Below are positions 25,672 to 33,586 of a stretch of 64,000 nt of DNA, piece by piece; positions within the stretch are counted from its first letter, which is position 1, and every line of letters begins with the position of its first letter. The notes below the pieces were generated by a model. The model was given only the letters and a program-made list of their open reading frames with translations. It had not been told where the DNA came from and did no database searches. A program made the translations under genes and the position numbers. The DNA is taken from positions 5,518,001-5,582,000 of the forward strand of contig NZ_CP052860.1 of the NCBI RefSeq assembly GCF_012935715.1, read 5' to 3'. Source of the stretch: Pseudomonas sp. ADAK13 (GTDB taxonomy: Bacteria > Pseudomonadota > Gammaproteobacteria > Pseudomonadales > Pseudomonadaceae).

Positions 25672-26046
25672 ATGCCTTACGCCCGAATCTCCCTGCATCG
25701 CGGGAAATCCCCTGAATATCTGCAAGCCCTTTCCCAGGGACTGCATGACGCTCTGGTAGAAAGCTTCAAGATTCCTGTGGCCGACCGCTTTCATGTAGTC
25801 CACCAGCACGAAGTGGGCGAGATGATCATCGACCCCAACTACCTGGGCGGCCCGCGGAGCCACGACTATGTACTGATCGCGATCACCGGCGGCAAACCCC
25901 GGGATACCGAGACCAAACGACGGTTTTACCAGGTGTTGGTGGAGCGGCTGGAGGCCGCTATTGGGCTGAGCCCTGAGGACGTGATGGTGGTGATTACCAC
26001 GACGGCGGCGGATGAGTGGTCGTTTGCGGGTGGCAGAGGGAACTGA
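25672..26046 (+). CDS. tautomerase superfamily protein
   Basis: 124 residues beginning Met-Pro-Tyr; removal of the initiator exposes Pro1, the catalytic base of the 4-oxalocrotonate tautomerase superfamily. The length fits the double-module or MIF-like members, and AIGLSPEDVMVVITTT near the end is typical. Paired with the CMD-like gene, it probably acts on an aromatic or keto-enol intermediate. Confidence 0.82.
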   Translation: MPYARISLHRGKSPEYLQALSQGLHDALVESFKIPVADRFHVVHQHEVGEMIIDPNYLGGPRSHDYVLIAITGGKPRDTETKRRFYQVLVERLEAAIGLSPEDVMVVITTTAADEWSFAGGRGN

Positions 26047-26047
26047 C

Positions 26048-26437
26048 TCAACCCTCGCGAAACAAGTCATGGGCATCCAGCAACCGATACGCAATCTCCG
26101 GCCGCTTCTCCATGCCCTTGCGAATCGCTGCCGGAATCGACTGCCGGGTCTTGCGACACAACCCCGGCAAGTCATCGATAACGATCTGAATCCCGCGCAT
26201 GCTTTTGACTTCCGTATGACCGGGCGCGATATGCACGCGGATGCCCAGTTGCTGGTGCATCAGCTGTTGCATGCGCTCAAGGTCTGGCAGGCTTTGCAGG
26301 TTCTCCAGGCGTTCGAGCAGGCGTTTTTCTTCCTGGCGGGTCAGGTGCAGGATGCGTGCATCGGCGCCGGGAAGGTCGAGCAGTTGCTCACGCTTGCAGT
26401 CGCAGGCGCCGGGTGGGCAGGGTTGGCGAATCGTCAT
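26048..26437 (-). CDS. conserved protein with N-terminal Cys cluster, unknown function
   Basis: 129 residues, stop-to-stop convergent with the tautomerase gene and ending the aroA direction. The N-terminus has three clustered cysteines (CPPGACDC, residues 7-14), suggestive of metal or Fe-S binding, then a charged helical region (RQEEKRLLERLENLQSLPDLERM) and a compact alpha/beta C-terminal part (GIQIVIDDLPGLCRKTRQSIP). I do not recognise the family. Codon use resembles its neighbours. Confidence 0.7.
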   Translation of the reverse strand: MTIRQPCPPGACDCKREQLLDLPGADARILHLTRQEEKRLLERLENLQSLPDLERMQQLMHQQLGIRVHIAPGHTEVKSMRGIQIVIDDLPGLCRKTRQSIPAAIRKGMEKRPEIAYRLLDAHDLFREG

Positions 26438-26469
26438 GAAGTCTCCCTCCCGTTACCGGCGCCGTTGGC

Positions 26470-27726
26470 TTACCAGGTCAGATGAACCCCAAGGCTTTCC
26501 AGCGCGTTCCAGTACTCAGGATAGGTCTTGCCGACGCAATCCGGGTCCTGAATCCTGATCCCCGACACCTTCAGGCCTGCCAGGGCAAAGCACATGGCGA
26601 TGCGGTGGTCGGCGTGGGTGTCGATCAGCGCGTTGCACGAGGTGCCCGCCAGGGCCGGATCGCTGGCCACCAGCAGATCATCACCTTCAATGGTCGCCAA
26701 ACCCGCACGGATTTCATTCAGGCCGTCATGCAGGGCCTGCACCCGGTCACATTCCTTGACCCGCAGGTTGGCCAATTCCGTGAAGCGTACTGGCGTGTTG
26801 TTGAACGCGGCCAGTACGGCGAGGGTCGGAATCGCATCCTGCATTTGCGAGCCAATGACCACCGGCTGCATCTGCGGGAATTGTGCGATCACTGCCTGGG
26901 CTTTTGCGTCGGGCTGGGTGAAATCCTGCGGGGCGACACCGAGGTCGATACGGCCACCGGTCAGCACTTCGGCGGCCCACAAATAGGTGGCGGCGGAAGC
27001 GTCGGGCTCGATCAGGTAGTCATGGGCGGTATAGCCGGTGGGGGCCACGCGCCAGGTGCTTTCGTCGACGATGTCCACCTGGGCACCGAAGGCGCGCATG
27101 CAGTCCAGAGTCAGGTCGACATAGCCACGGGCGCCGATGTCCTTGCCGGTCAGGGCCACTTCAATCGGGGCTTCGCCGCATGCTGCCAGCATCAACAGTG
27201 CCGACACGTACTGGCTCGACAGGCCGCCGTCGATCTCGAAACGCTTGGCCTGCACACGGCCTGTGCCGTGCACGGTCACCGGCGGGCAACCGGTTGGGCT
27301 GTCGACCTTGATGCCATTCTGGCCGAGGGTCGCGAGCAGCGGTCCGATCGGGCGTTTTTGCATGTAGGCGTCGCCGTCCAGCACCACGGTGCCTTGAACG
27401 GTGGCCACGGCGGCGGTGAGGAAGCGCATAGCGGTGCCGGCGTTGCCGAGGAACAGCGGTTGCGCCGGCAGTTGCAGTTTGCCAACGCTGGTGACGACGA
27501 ACGTGGTGTCGTCCGGTTCATCAATTTCCACGCCCATCTGCCGCAGGGCCACCGACATGTGGCGGGTGTCATCGCTTTTCAACGCGCCGCTCAAACGGCT
27601 GGTGCCCTTGGCCAGGGCAGCCAGCAGCAGGGCACGGTTGGTAATGGATTTGGAGCCGGGGGGCGCTACCTTGCCGTTCAGTGGAAAGTTGGGCGGTGTA
27701 ACGGTCACGGTTTTCTGCGAACTCAA
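26470..27726 (-). CDS. aroA: stand-alone EPSP synthase
   Basis: 418 residues, class I 3-phosphoshikimate 1-carboxyvinyltransferase of the shikimate pathway, joining PEP to shikimate-3-phosphate. Substrate residues are visible: Lys26/Ser27 and Arg31 in PGSKSITNR, LGNAGTAMR (residues 93-101), the DAIPTLAVLAA catalytic Asp and the KECDR Glu. The residue after Arg101 is Phe102 where E. coli AroA has Pro101, a position known to affect glyphosate binding. In pseudomonads the housekeeping AroA is usually the C-terminal half of a TyrA-AroA fusion, so this free-standing copy is probably a second EPSP synthase. Confidence 0.92.
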   Translation of the reverse strand: MSSQKTVTVTPPNFPLNGKVAPPGSKSITNRALLLAALAKGTSRLSGALKSDDTRHMSVALRQMGVEIDEPDDTTFVVTSVGKLQLPAQPLFLGNAGTAMRFLTAAVATVQGTVVLDGDAYMQKRPIGPLLATLGQNGIKVDSPTGCPPVTVHGTGRVQAKRFEIDGGLSSQYVSALLMLAACGEAPIEVALTGKDIGARGYVDLTLDCMRAFGAQVDIVDESTWRVAPTGYTAHDYLIEPDASAATYLWAAEVLTGGRIDLGVAPQDFTQPDAKAQAVIAQFPQMQPVVIGSQMQDAIPTLAVLAAFNNTPVRFTELANLRVKECDRVQALHDGLNEIRAGLATIEGDDLLVASDPALAGTSCNALIDTHADHRIAMCFALAGLKVSGIRIQDPDCVGKTYPEYWNALESLGVHLTW

Positions 27727-27831
27727 GGTACAAGGCTCCTGCTTCAGGGCGGGTGGCGTTTGGCGGACACGAATAATCGGCCAAACACGCTACCGTTGTC
27801 GAGCGGGGATCGCAGCCGGCGTGACGCGGGC

Positions 27832-28473
27832 TCAGGTCAGCAGCATCACTTCGATGCGCTCCTTGCCCTTGCCAGTGTTTTTACGCTTGAGCGCCAGCGG
27901 CCCGATTTCACCGGTTGAGCGCGGGTGCGTGCCACCGCAGGCCATTTGCGCAAAACCGTCCACCCGCCAGAATCTGCGCTCGGCGGCGACATCGCTGAAC
28001 TCGGTATGGATCGGCAAGTCGCTGTTGATCAGGGCCAGGGCCTGCGCTTCGATCGGCGCAAACAACGGCGCCAGGCTGGTATCACTGGCGAAGTCGACGC
28101 GCGCCTTGTCGGCCGAGATATGCGCACCGATCCGCAGGATGCCCGGTTTGAGTTGATACACCAGTTGCAGCACCATCTCGGCGGCAAAGTGCAGGCGCAT
28201 CAGCCGATAGCGGCGGGCGCCGTCGATGCGGATTTGCACGGGCATGCCGGGCGTCAGATGGTGCTCGGCGGGCAGGGTATAAACGATCCGCACTCCCTGT
28301 TTTTGCGCCTCTAGCACCGGGTAGCCGCCGATGCTGCCTGAATCGCTTTCCTGGCCGCCGGAGAAGGCAAAGAAAATGGTTTCGCGCACTTCTACCTCAG
28401 CACCGGCAACGTGGGTGACTTCGGTCTCGAGGGTAGTTTGGTAAGGGTCGTTCCAGAAAAGTTTGTGAGTCAT
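27832..28473 (-). CDS. alanyl-tRNA editing protein, AlaX-like
   Basis: 213 residues from ATG 28473: homologous to the editing domain of AlaRS (FFAFSGGQESDSGSIGGYPVL, then MACGGTHPRSTGEIG). Free-standing AlaX proteins hydrolyse Ser- or Gly-tRNA(Ala). The C-terminal CGGTH zinc motif is present, but the first zinc motif normally written HxxxH reads HFAAE, so one ligand is replaced by Glu. It lies 105 bp from the aroA start in the same direction. Confidence 0.85.
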   Translation of the reverse strand: MTHKLFWNDPYQTTLETEVTHVAGAEVEVRETIFFAFSGGQESDSGSIGGYPVLEAQKQGVRIVYTLPAEHHLTPGMPVQIRIDGARRYRLMRLHFAAEMVLQLVYQLKPGILRIGAHISADKARVDFASDTSLAPLFAPIEAQALALINSDLPIHTEFSDVAAERRFWRVDGFAQMACGGTHPRSTGEIGPLALKRKNTGKGKERIEVMLLT

Positions 28474-28563
28474 GGTCCTGTCCCTGGAAAATGGCGTGCG
28501 CCTGATCATAGCGTCACGCCATTTTTCCTGGCTAGCGGATTCTTCGCCGTGGACAGCACGTAG

Positions 28564-28650
28564 TCATAGCGGTATCTCACGGCCGATCCAGTCCAGGATC
28601 GAACTGTGGCGCGGCGTCCAGCTCAGCTCCGCGCGAGCACGCTTGGCCTT
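28564..28650 (-). pseudogene. C-terminal remnant of an NAD-dependent sugar epimerase / SDR
   Basis: On the minus strand, directly after the stop of the PEP-mutase-like gene, 28 codons read AKRARAELSWTPRHSSILDW followed by IGREIPL and a TGA. This resembles the C-terminal end of NAD-dependent epimerases (xLGWxPRxxxxxxW). No start or Rossmann domain is present, so it is a leftover of a deletion that fused the lyase gene's end onto an epimerase tail. The identification rests on a short motif. Confidence 0.5.
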
Positions 28651-29449
28651 AATCCGCCATGCGACCATTCAAGTCGCCATAGGTGAACGCCTTGAGTTCG
28701 TGGGTATCCAGTTGCCCGGTACGCAGGAAGCCTTCGGCCAGGCTGTGCATCGCACCGTACAGGAACTCGGCGATGCTCGAGCCCGCCGTCAGCCGGCGCA
28801 CGCCCAGGGCTTGCAGCGTCTCGGGCGCGGGCAGGCCGGCCCAGGCCAGGACGTTGACGGGCAGGGTGGTTGCCTGGCAAAGCTGCCGTATCTCCTGCTC
28901 CAGGTGGATACCGGCGGCGAACAGGCCGTCGGCACCGGCACCTTGATACAGCGCCGCACGCTTGAGCAGTTCCTCAAGGCGCTGCGGCTCGGGAGCCAGG
29001 CCTTTCAGGTACACGTCGCAGCGGGCGTTGATAAACAACTTCACGCCACAGCTGTCCGCCACACGGCGGGCGACCTCGATCTTGCGCGCCAGCAGGTCAG
29101 GCGTGCCGGCGCCGTCCTCAAGGTTGATGCCGACGGCGCCTGCGTCGATCACGGCCTTGATCACCCGGCCGACCTGCTCCGGGTCGTCGGAGTAACCCGC
29201 CTCGATGTCCACGCTCAGCGGTACGTCAATGACGCGGGCGATGGAATGCACGGTGCTCACCAGCAAGGGCAGCGGCAGTTGATTGCCGTCCTTGTAACCG
29301 TGGGTCCAGGCAACGGCCGCGCTGCTGGTGGCGACGGCCTGGCTGCCCAGTTGCGCCACCAGGCGTGCACCGCCTGCATCGGCGACGTTGGGCAGGATCA
29401 ACAAGTGGGCGTGGTGCAGGGCATGGAAGGCGGTGGCGTGAGTGGTCAT
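28649..29449 (-). CDS. isocitrate lyase / PEP mutase family protein
   Basis: 266 residues of the PEP mutase/isocitrate lyase superfamily: LLILPNVADAGGARLVAQLG, metal-site region PLSVDIEAGYSDDPEQ, VGINLEDG, INARCDVYLKG and RLTAGSSIAEFLYGAM. The family cleaves or rearranges C-C or P-C bonds next to a carboxylate with Mg2+. The KKCGH catalytic loop of true isocitrate or methylisocitrate lyases is absent, so the reaction is unknown. It is single and possibly truncated downstream by a deletion (see the adjacent epimerase remnant). Confidence 0.85.
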   Translation of the reverse strand: MTTHATAFHALHHAHLLILPNVADAGGARLVAQLGSQAVATSSAAVAWTHGYKDGNQLPLPLLVSTVHSIARVIDVPLSVDIEAGYSDDPEQVGRVIKAVIDAGAVGINLEDGAGTPDLLARKIEVARRVADSCGVKLFINARCDVYLKGLAPEPQRLEELLKRAALYQGAGADGLFAAGIHLEQEIRQLCQATTLPVNVLAWAGLPAPETLQALGVRRLTAGSSIAEFLYGAMHSLAEGFLRTGQLDTHELKAFTYGDLNGRMAD

Positions 29450-29623
29450 GGCGGGTCAGTCCTTTGAGCGGGTTTTATTATGGAAGGCGCCTGTCATATC
29501 AAGAATCGTCCCGGCCTCGCAATGGTTAAACCACCACTGGTCGACATTTCCCACGTCGATGTCGATTGAGCGCCTGATTGATCGACTACAGGCACAACAA
29601 CCCGTCGCATCAGGAGAGTGACC

Positions 29624-29977
29624 ATGTCTTACGTAGATGGCTGTGTGATCGCGGTACCCACCGCAAACCGCGAACAATTCATCAAGCACGCCAAGGTCGC
29701 CGCCGTGGTGTTCAAGGAACATGGCGCGCTGAATATCGTTGAGTGCTGGGGCGACGATGTGCCCCAGGGGAAGGTGACGTCGCTGCCCATGGCGGTGAAG
29801 CTCAAGGACGATGAAACCGTGGTGTTTTCCTGGATCGTGTGGCCGTCACGGCAGGTGCGTGATGCCGGGATGCGCAAGGTGATGGAGGACCCGCGCCTGA
29901 AGGCGGACGCCAACCCGATGCCGTTTGATGGGCAACGCATGATTTATGGCGGCTTTGAGATGATCCTCAACACCTGA
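29624..29977 (+). CDS. DUF1428 family protein
   Basis: 117 residues starting MSYVDGCVIAVPTANREQF, from ATG 29624 with AGGAGAG seven bases upstream (a GTG lies two codons earlier). It has the ferredoxin-like dimeric alpha/beta pattern of the DUF1428/YbaA group, including WGDDVP and VVFSWIVWPSRQVRDAGMRK. No biochemical function is established for this family. Confidence 0.85.
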   Translation: MSYVDGCVIAVPTANREQFIKHAKVAAVVFKEHGALNIVECWGDDVPQGKVTSLPMAVKLKDDETVVFSWIVWPSRQVRDAGMRKVMEDPRLKADANPMPFDGQRMIYGGFEMILNT

Positions 29978-30149
29978 AGCAGGGTGTTCACGGACGGCAG
30001 CTGTAGTCCGATCGCCTGTTACAGGGTAGGACCAACGACAAGTCCGGCGCAGGACTGCTGCGAAAACCCCGCAAAACAAGGACATGGCGCGATTTGTCTG
30101 ACAGAACCGTCGGGTAGACAACCCGGCGGGGTGGGCTAAGTTCAAGGCG

Positions 30150-30166
30150 CTTCCCATGACGGGAAG
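30150..30166. other. short hairpin upstream of the AA10-like gene
   Basis: CTTCCC/GGGAAG arms around ATGAC, 24 bp upstream of the ATG at 30190 and just before its Shine-Dalgarno AAGGA. It could affect translation or be chance. The rest of the 212-bp gap shows nothing I can name. Confidence 0.3.
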
Positions 30167-30189
30167 TCTTCAATCAAGGAGTGACTGAA

Positions 30190-30819
30190 ATGAACAAACC
30201 CCAGACTCAACTCAGGCATGGTCGCGTCGTGACCCCGGCGAGCCGTGGCTCGGTGGCGGTAGAACGCGGCCTGCTGGAGAACTGGCAAGTCAACGAAATG
30301 GAAGGCGGCAAGAACTTCCCGGCCCTCAGCGCCGGGCCGTTTCCGGCGCCTTATGAAACCGATGATCAAAGTGTCACGCCGCCCGGCGACGGGCACATCC
30401 TCAGCGGCGGCAAGACCGATGCCCGGGACTGCGTGAACTTCACCGACGAGGAAATGAGCAAGAAGCTCAACACCCCGTTTAACTGGCCATTGCTGAATGT
30501 TGAAGCCGGCCAGGTGTTCAAGGTGCAGTGGGACTACACCGCTGCGCACGTGACCCGTGGTTATCGCTGGTTGATTACCCGGGACGGCTGGGACCCCAAG
30601 CAGCGCATCAGCCGTGCTCAACTGGAGCCCAAGCCGTTCTTCGAGGACTTCTACACCCAGGTGCCGTACTACCAGCACTCGGCTGAACTGAAGGCCAAGG
30701 TAGAGCATCAAGTGACATTGCCCAAGGGCAAGAAGGGCCGGCATGTGCTGGTGTTGATGTGGATCGTGGCCAACACCGGCAATGCGTTCTATCAGGCGTT
30801 TGACGTCGATTTCAAATAG
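30190..30819 (+). CDS. AA10 lytic polysaccharide monooxygenase-like protein lacking a signal peptide
   Basis: 209 residues that align with AA10 chitin/cellulose monooxygenases along the whole domain: HGRVVTPASRG at the N-terminus, the second copper ligand in WDYTAAHVTRGYRW (His120), FYITKDGW-like LITRDGWDPKQ, and the C-terminal AFYQAFDVDF with the axial Phe200. In active enzymes the first histidine is the mature N-terminus after signal cleavage. Here it is His10, preceded by only MNKPQTQLR, with an in-frame stop at 30157 upstream and no hydrophobic leader. AAGGA sits nine bases before the ATG. Confidence 0.85.
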   Translation: MNKPQTQLRHGRVVTPASRGSVAVERGLLENWQVNEMEGGKNFPALSAGPFPAPYETDDQSVTPPGDGHILSGGKTDARDCVNFTDEEMSKKLNTPFNWPLLNVEAGQVFKVQWDYTAAHVTRGYRWLITRDGWDPKQRISRAQLEPKPFFEDFYTQVPYYQHSAELKAKVEHQVTLPKGKKGRHVLVLMWIVANTGNAFYQAFDVDFK

Positions 30820-30849
30820 CGGCAACTGAACCTGGAGGCAACACATAAT

Positions 30850-30877
30850 GTGGTGAGGGAGCAAGCTCCCTCACCAC
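30850..30877. repeat. minimal REP palindrome
   Basis: Perfect inverted repeat with 13-bp arms (GTGGTGAGGGAGC and its complement) around AA, between the convergent AA10-like and YecA-like genes. It belongs to the GTGGTGAGGG REP class seen at 22511 and 42808 and may work as a bidirectional mRNA 3'-end hairpin. Confidence 0.8.
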
Positions 30878-30892
30878 AGGTGTTGCGTTTAA

Positions 30893-31447
30893 TCAGCGCT
30901 GGGCCAACCAGTAATCGTGCAACGCACGGGCCGCCGGTTCAATCGCGGCGACCCGTTGCTGATGGGCATTTACATCCAGGTCTGCCGGCAGTTCAAAGTT
31001 GTCCTGCTCGGCACACCAGGAAATTTTCTCAAACTGCCCGGCCTGTTCGGCAGGCAGCTCTGGCCAGTTGCCAATAGCGGCGCCACGGATATAACCAAAG
31101 CACCATTCTTCCGCCAGGGTCAGTGGCTGGTCCTGATGCTCGGTTTCTTCGAAACGTGCCTTGAAACCCTGGGCGTCGGTCGCCAGTTGCGTGGCGATAG
31201 CGTTCATATGGCGCACGCACAGTTCAAGAAACCGCTTGGCTTCTTCCGGGCTTTCCCAATCCGGGTTCTGCCCACCAAAGATGCCGGGGAACCATTCGGC
31301 CACATCCACCTGCGCGGGGCTGGAAACCAGGGCGGTGAAGTAGCCGTCGAGCTCGGCCAGGTTCAGCACCGAATGGTCGTCGCCGTACTTGAGCAGGGTT
31401 TCGTCGATGAACTCGAAATCGGCGGGAGCGAGGGGTTGGTCGTGCAT
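30893..31447 (-). CDS. YecA/UPF0149 family protein
   Basis: 184 residues from ATG 31447 (AAGGA seven bases upstream). UPF0149 features: DFEFIDETLLKYGDDHSVLNLAELDGYFTAL (split here as a single helical region), MNAIATQLATD and EEWCFGYIRGA. The SEC-C zinc motif found at the end of some YecA proteins is absent. The function is not established. Confidence 0.82.
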   Translation of the reverse strand: MHDQPLAPADFEFIDETLLKYGDDHSVLNLAELDGYFTALVSSPAQVDVAEWFPGIFGGQNPDWESPEEAKRFLELCVRHMNAIATQLATDAQGFKARFEETEHQDQPLTLAEEWCFGYIRGAAIGNWPELPAEQAGQFEKISWCAEQDNFELPADLDVNAHQQRVAAIEPAARALHDYWLAQR

Positions 31448-31534
31448 GGGCATATCCTTTGTGCGTGGAACGCCGCTGATGGGGCGGCTTAAAGCGCGGA
31501 GGATGGCGCGTGTCGGGGTTTTAATCCAGCTTCT

Positions 31535-32788
31535 TCAACGCTTTTCCCACATGACGCACAGCTTGCTCATGCACATCGAACCCGCGACCGCGAGGATGAT
31601 CGGCACCAGGAAGTCATGGTCGATGCGGGTGAATTCCGCCACCAGCACGATCGCCGTCAACGGCATGCTCATGCTCGATGCCAGGAACGCCGCCGCGCCA
31701 ATGATCGCGAACGCCCCCAGCGGCACGCCGGGCCACAGCAGGCTCCAGGCGCCGCCGAGGATGATCGCCAGCAAGGCGCCGTTGGCCAGCGCCGGGGTCA
31801 GCAAACCGCCTTCGGCACCGGCCCGCAGGCTGCTGGCGGTGATCAGCACCTTGACCACCAGCAGCACGGCGGCGAGGCCGATGGTCAGCTCATTGTCGAA
31901 GCCCAACTGCGCCGGGCCCTTGCCGTTGCCGAGGATTTGCGGCAGGAAAATCGCCAGGCCACCGATGATGGTGAAGTTGATCAGCGACAGCACTGGCAGG
32001 TGCCAGCCCCGGGCAGCATGGTTGCGGGCAGTGCCGGTCAGGCGGGTGAAGCCGTAGGCGGCCAGCCCAAACACCGGCCCGCAGGCCAGCGCCCAGGCGA
32101 TCAAGCCAGGGCTGAGCACGAAGTGCGGCACCACGTATTGCGACTCCGCCCCCAGGCCGATCCAGGCTACCGAGGCGCCGATGGCCGAGGTGGCCAACGC
32201 AATTACCGCCGCCGGCCAACTGAACACACCCACCAGCACTTCGAGCACAAACACCGCGCCCCCCAGCGGCACGTTGTACACCGCCGCCAACCCGGCGCCC
32301 GCGCCGCAGGCAACGATCAACCGGTGCATGTCGGGCGCCAGGCGTGCCCGCTGTGATAACCAGGTGGCCGCCAGCGCGCCGACTTCCCGGGGCGCCACTT
32401 CACGGCCCAGGGGCGAGCCGAGGGCCACGGTGATGATTTGCAGCACGGCGTGGGCGAGGGTGGTCTTGGGTGGCATGATCGGCGCGTCCGCCGAGACCGC
32501 TTGCTTGATGCTCACCAACGGGCGGCCATAGCGGTAGATCAGCCACCAGCCCACGCCCGCCACCAGGCCGCAGGTGATCAGCACCCACACCCGGCGCTCA
32601 GGCGAGGCGGCGGTGACGCCGAGCAAAAAGGTTTCATGGCTGATCAGGCTGTCGAGGCTGTAACCGTACGCCAGGTGCTGGATGCCATGCAGCAGCAACG
32701 CCAGGAGCATGCCGCCCAGGCCGGCACCGATGCCGGTGAAGATGACAACGAGGGCGAGAATCAGCAGCGAACGGGTCTTTGAGGGCAT
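31535..32788 (-). CDS. ClC-family chloride channel/antiporter, divergent filter
   Basis: 417 residues with about ten membrane segments and the ClC core (GAGAGLAAVYNVPLGGAVF; AGAEGGLLTPALANGALL, equivalent to GIFAP). The other two anion-coordinating motifs are changed: no GSGIP is visible, and GREGP is replaced by GREVAPREVG. The canonical gating Glu of that motif may be retained as Glu in REVA but its surroundings differ. No cytosolic CBS domains. It may carry another anion or have altered gating. Confidence 0.85.
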   Translation of the reverse strand: MPSKTRSLLILALVVIFTGIGAGLGGMLLALLLHGIQHLAYGYSLDSLISHETFLLGVTAASPERRVWVLITCGLVAGVGWWLIYRYGRPLVSIKQAVSADAPIMPPKTTLAHAVLQIITVALGSPLGREVAPREVGALAATWLSQRARLAPDMHRLIVACGAGAGLAAVYNVPLGGAVFVLEVLVGVFSWPAAVIALATSAIGASVAWIGLGAESQYVVPHFVLSPGLIAWALACGPVFGLAAYGFTRLTGTARNHAARGWHLPVLSLINFTIIGGLAIFLPQILGNGKGPAQLGFDNELTIGLAAVLLVVKVLITASSLRAGAEGGLLTPALANGALLAIILGGAWSLLWPGVPLGAFAIIGAAAFLASSMSMPLTAIVLVAEFTRIDHDFLVPIILAVAGSMCMSKLCVMWEKR

Positions 32789-32902
32789 GGAGGGTCCAGT
32801 GAGCCGGGTTTTCGACGCCGATTCTATAGCGCAATGATGACGTTATAGCCCCGAGGTGTAATGCAAATACGCGAACGGGCGTTCCACAACATTGCATTAC
32901 GT

Positions 32903-33586
32903 TCAGATTACTTTAACGGCCCGGCCGATTGCCTGAATCGGACCTGTCGGCTTGCCGGTTTTTGATCCGCCGGGGTTTTCCAGGGTCAGCTCAAACAACT
33001 GGTTGGGGGCCAGCGGCGGCAGTTTGTCGAGGGGCACCGACAGCGATTGTCCCGGCTTGACCAACCCCAGCGACACCGGGCCTTGCCAGTCTTCGCCCTT
33101 GGTCCAGAACTGCAAGGTCTTGTCTGCCGGTACTTCCATGATGCCCAGGGGAATCAGCTGGATTGCCTGATCATGACTCGCCTGAATCACCCAGCCCGGT
33201 GCCTGGTTTTGCGGGGCGACCAGTACCACCACATAGGCGGTCGGGTTGATGGCCGCCGTACGGGTCAGCAGCAGCGTCGCCAGAACAAGGCTCGCCGCGA
33301 TGCCTGCCCCCGCCAGCCCACGCCACAGGGCCAGCCTGTTCCACCACGAGACCGTCGAGTTCTGAAGGGCTGAATGCCCCAGGCTGCGCTCGATGCGTCG
33401 CCATAAATACACCGAAGGTGTCTCGGGCTCGACCTGTTCGGTCAACGGCAGCAAACGCTGTTCCCAGGCGTCCACCGCGCTACGCAACGCGGCGTCGGTT
33501 GCCAGACGTTCTTCTACCTCGGCGCGTTGCTCGGCGGGCAGGGTGCCCAGCACGTATTCGCTGGCCAGTTCGTCGATGCTGTTCAT
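32903..33586 (-). CDS. anti-sigma factor, RskA/zinc-finger-less type
   Basis: 227 residues from ATG 33586: an N-terminal cytosolic anti-sigma domain (SIDELASEYVLGTLPAEQRAE), one transmembrane helix (LAGAGIAASLVLATLLLT, about 92-110) and an RskA-type periplasmic C-terminus (VVLVAPQNQAPGWVIQASHD; LGIMEVPADKTLQFW). Its start overlaps the sigma factor's stop by four bases, so the pair is translationally coupled. Signal-dependent proteolysis is the family's usual release route. Confidence 0.88.
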   Translation of the reverse strand: MNSIDELASEYVLGTLPAEQRAEVEERLATDAALRSAVDAWEQRLLPLTEQVEPETPSVYLWRRIERSLGHSALQNSTVSWWNRLALWRGLAGAGIAASLVLATLLLTRTAAINPTAYVVVLVAPQNQAPGWVIQASHDQAIQLIPLGIMEVPADKTLQFWTKGEDWQGPVSLGLVKPGQSLSVPLDKLPPLAPNQLFELTLENPGGSKTGKPTGPIQAIGRAVKVI

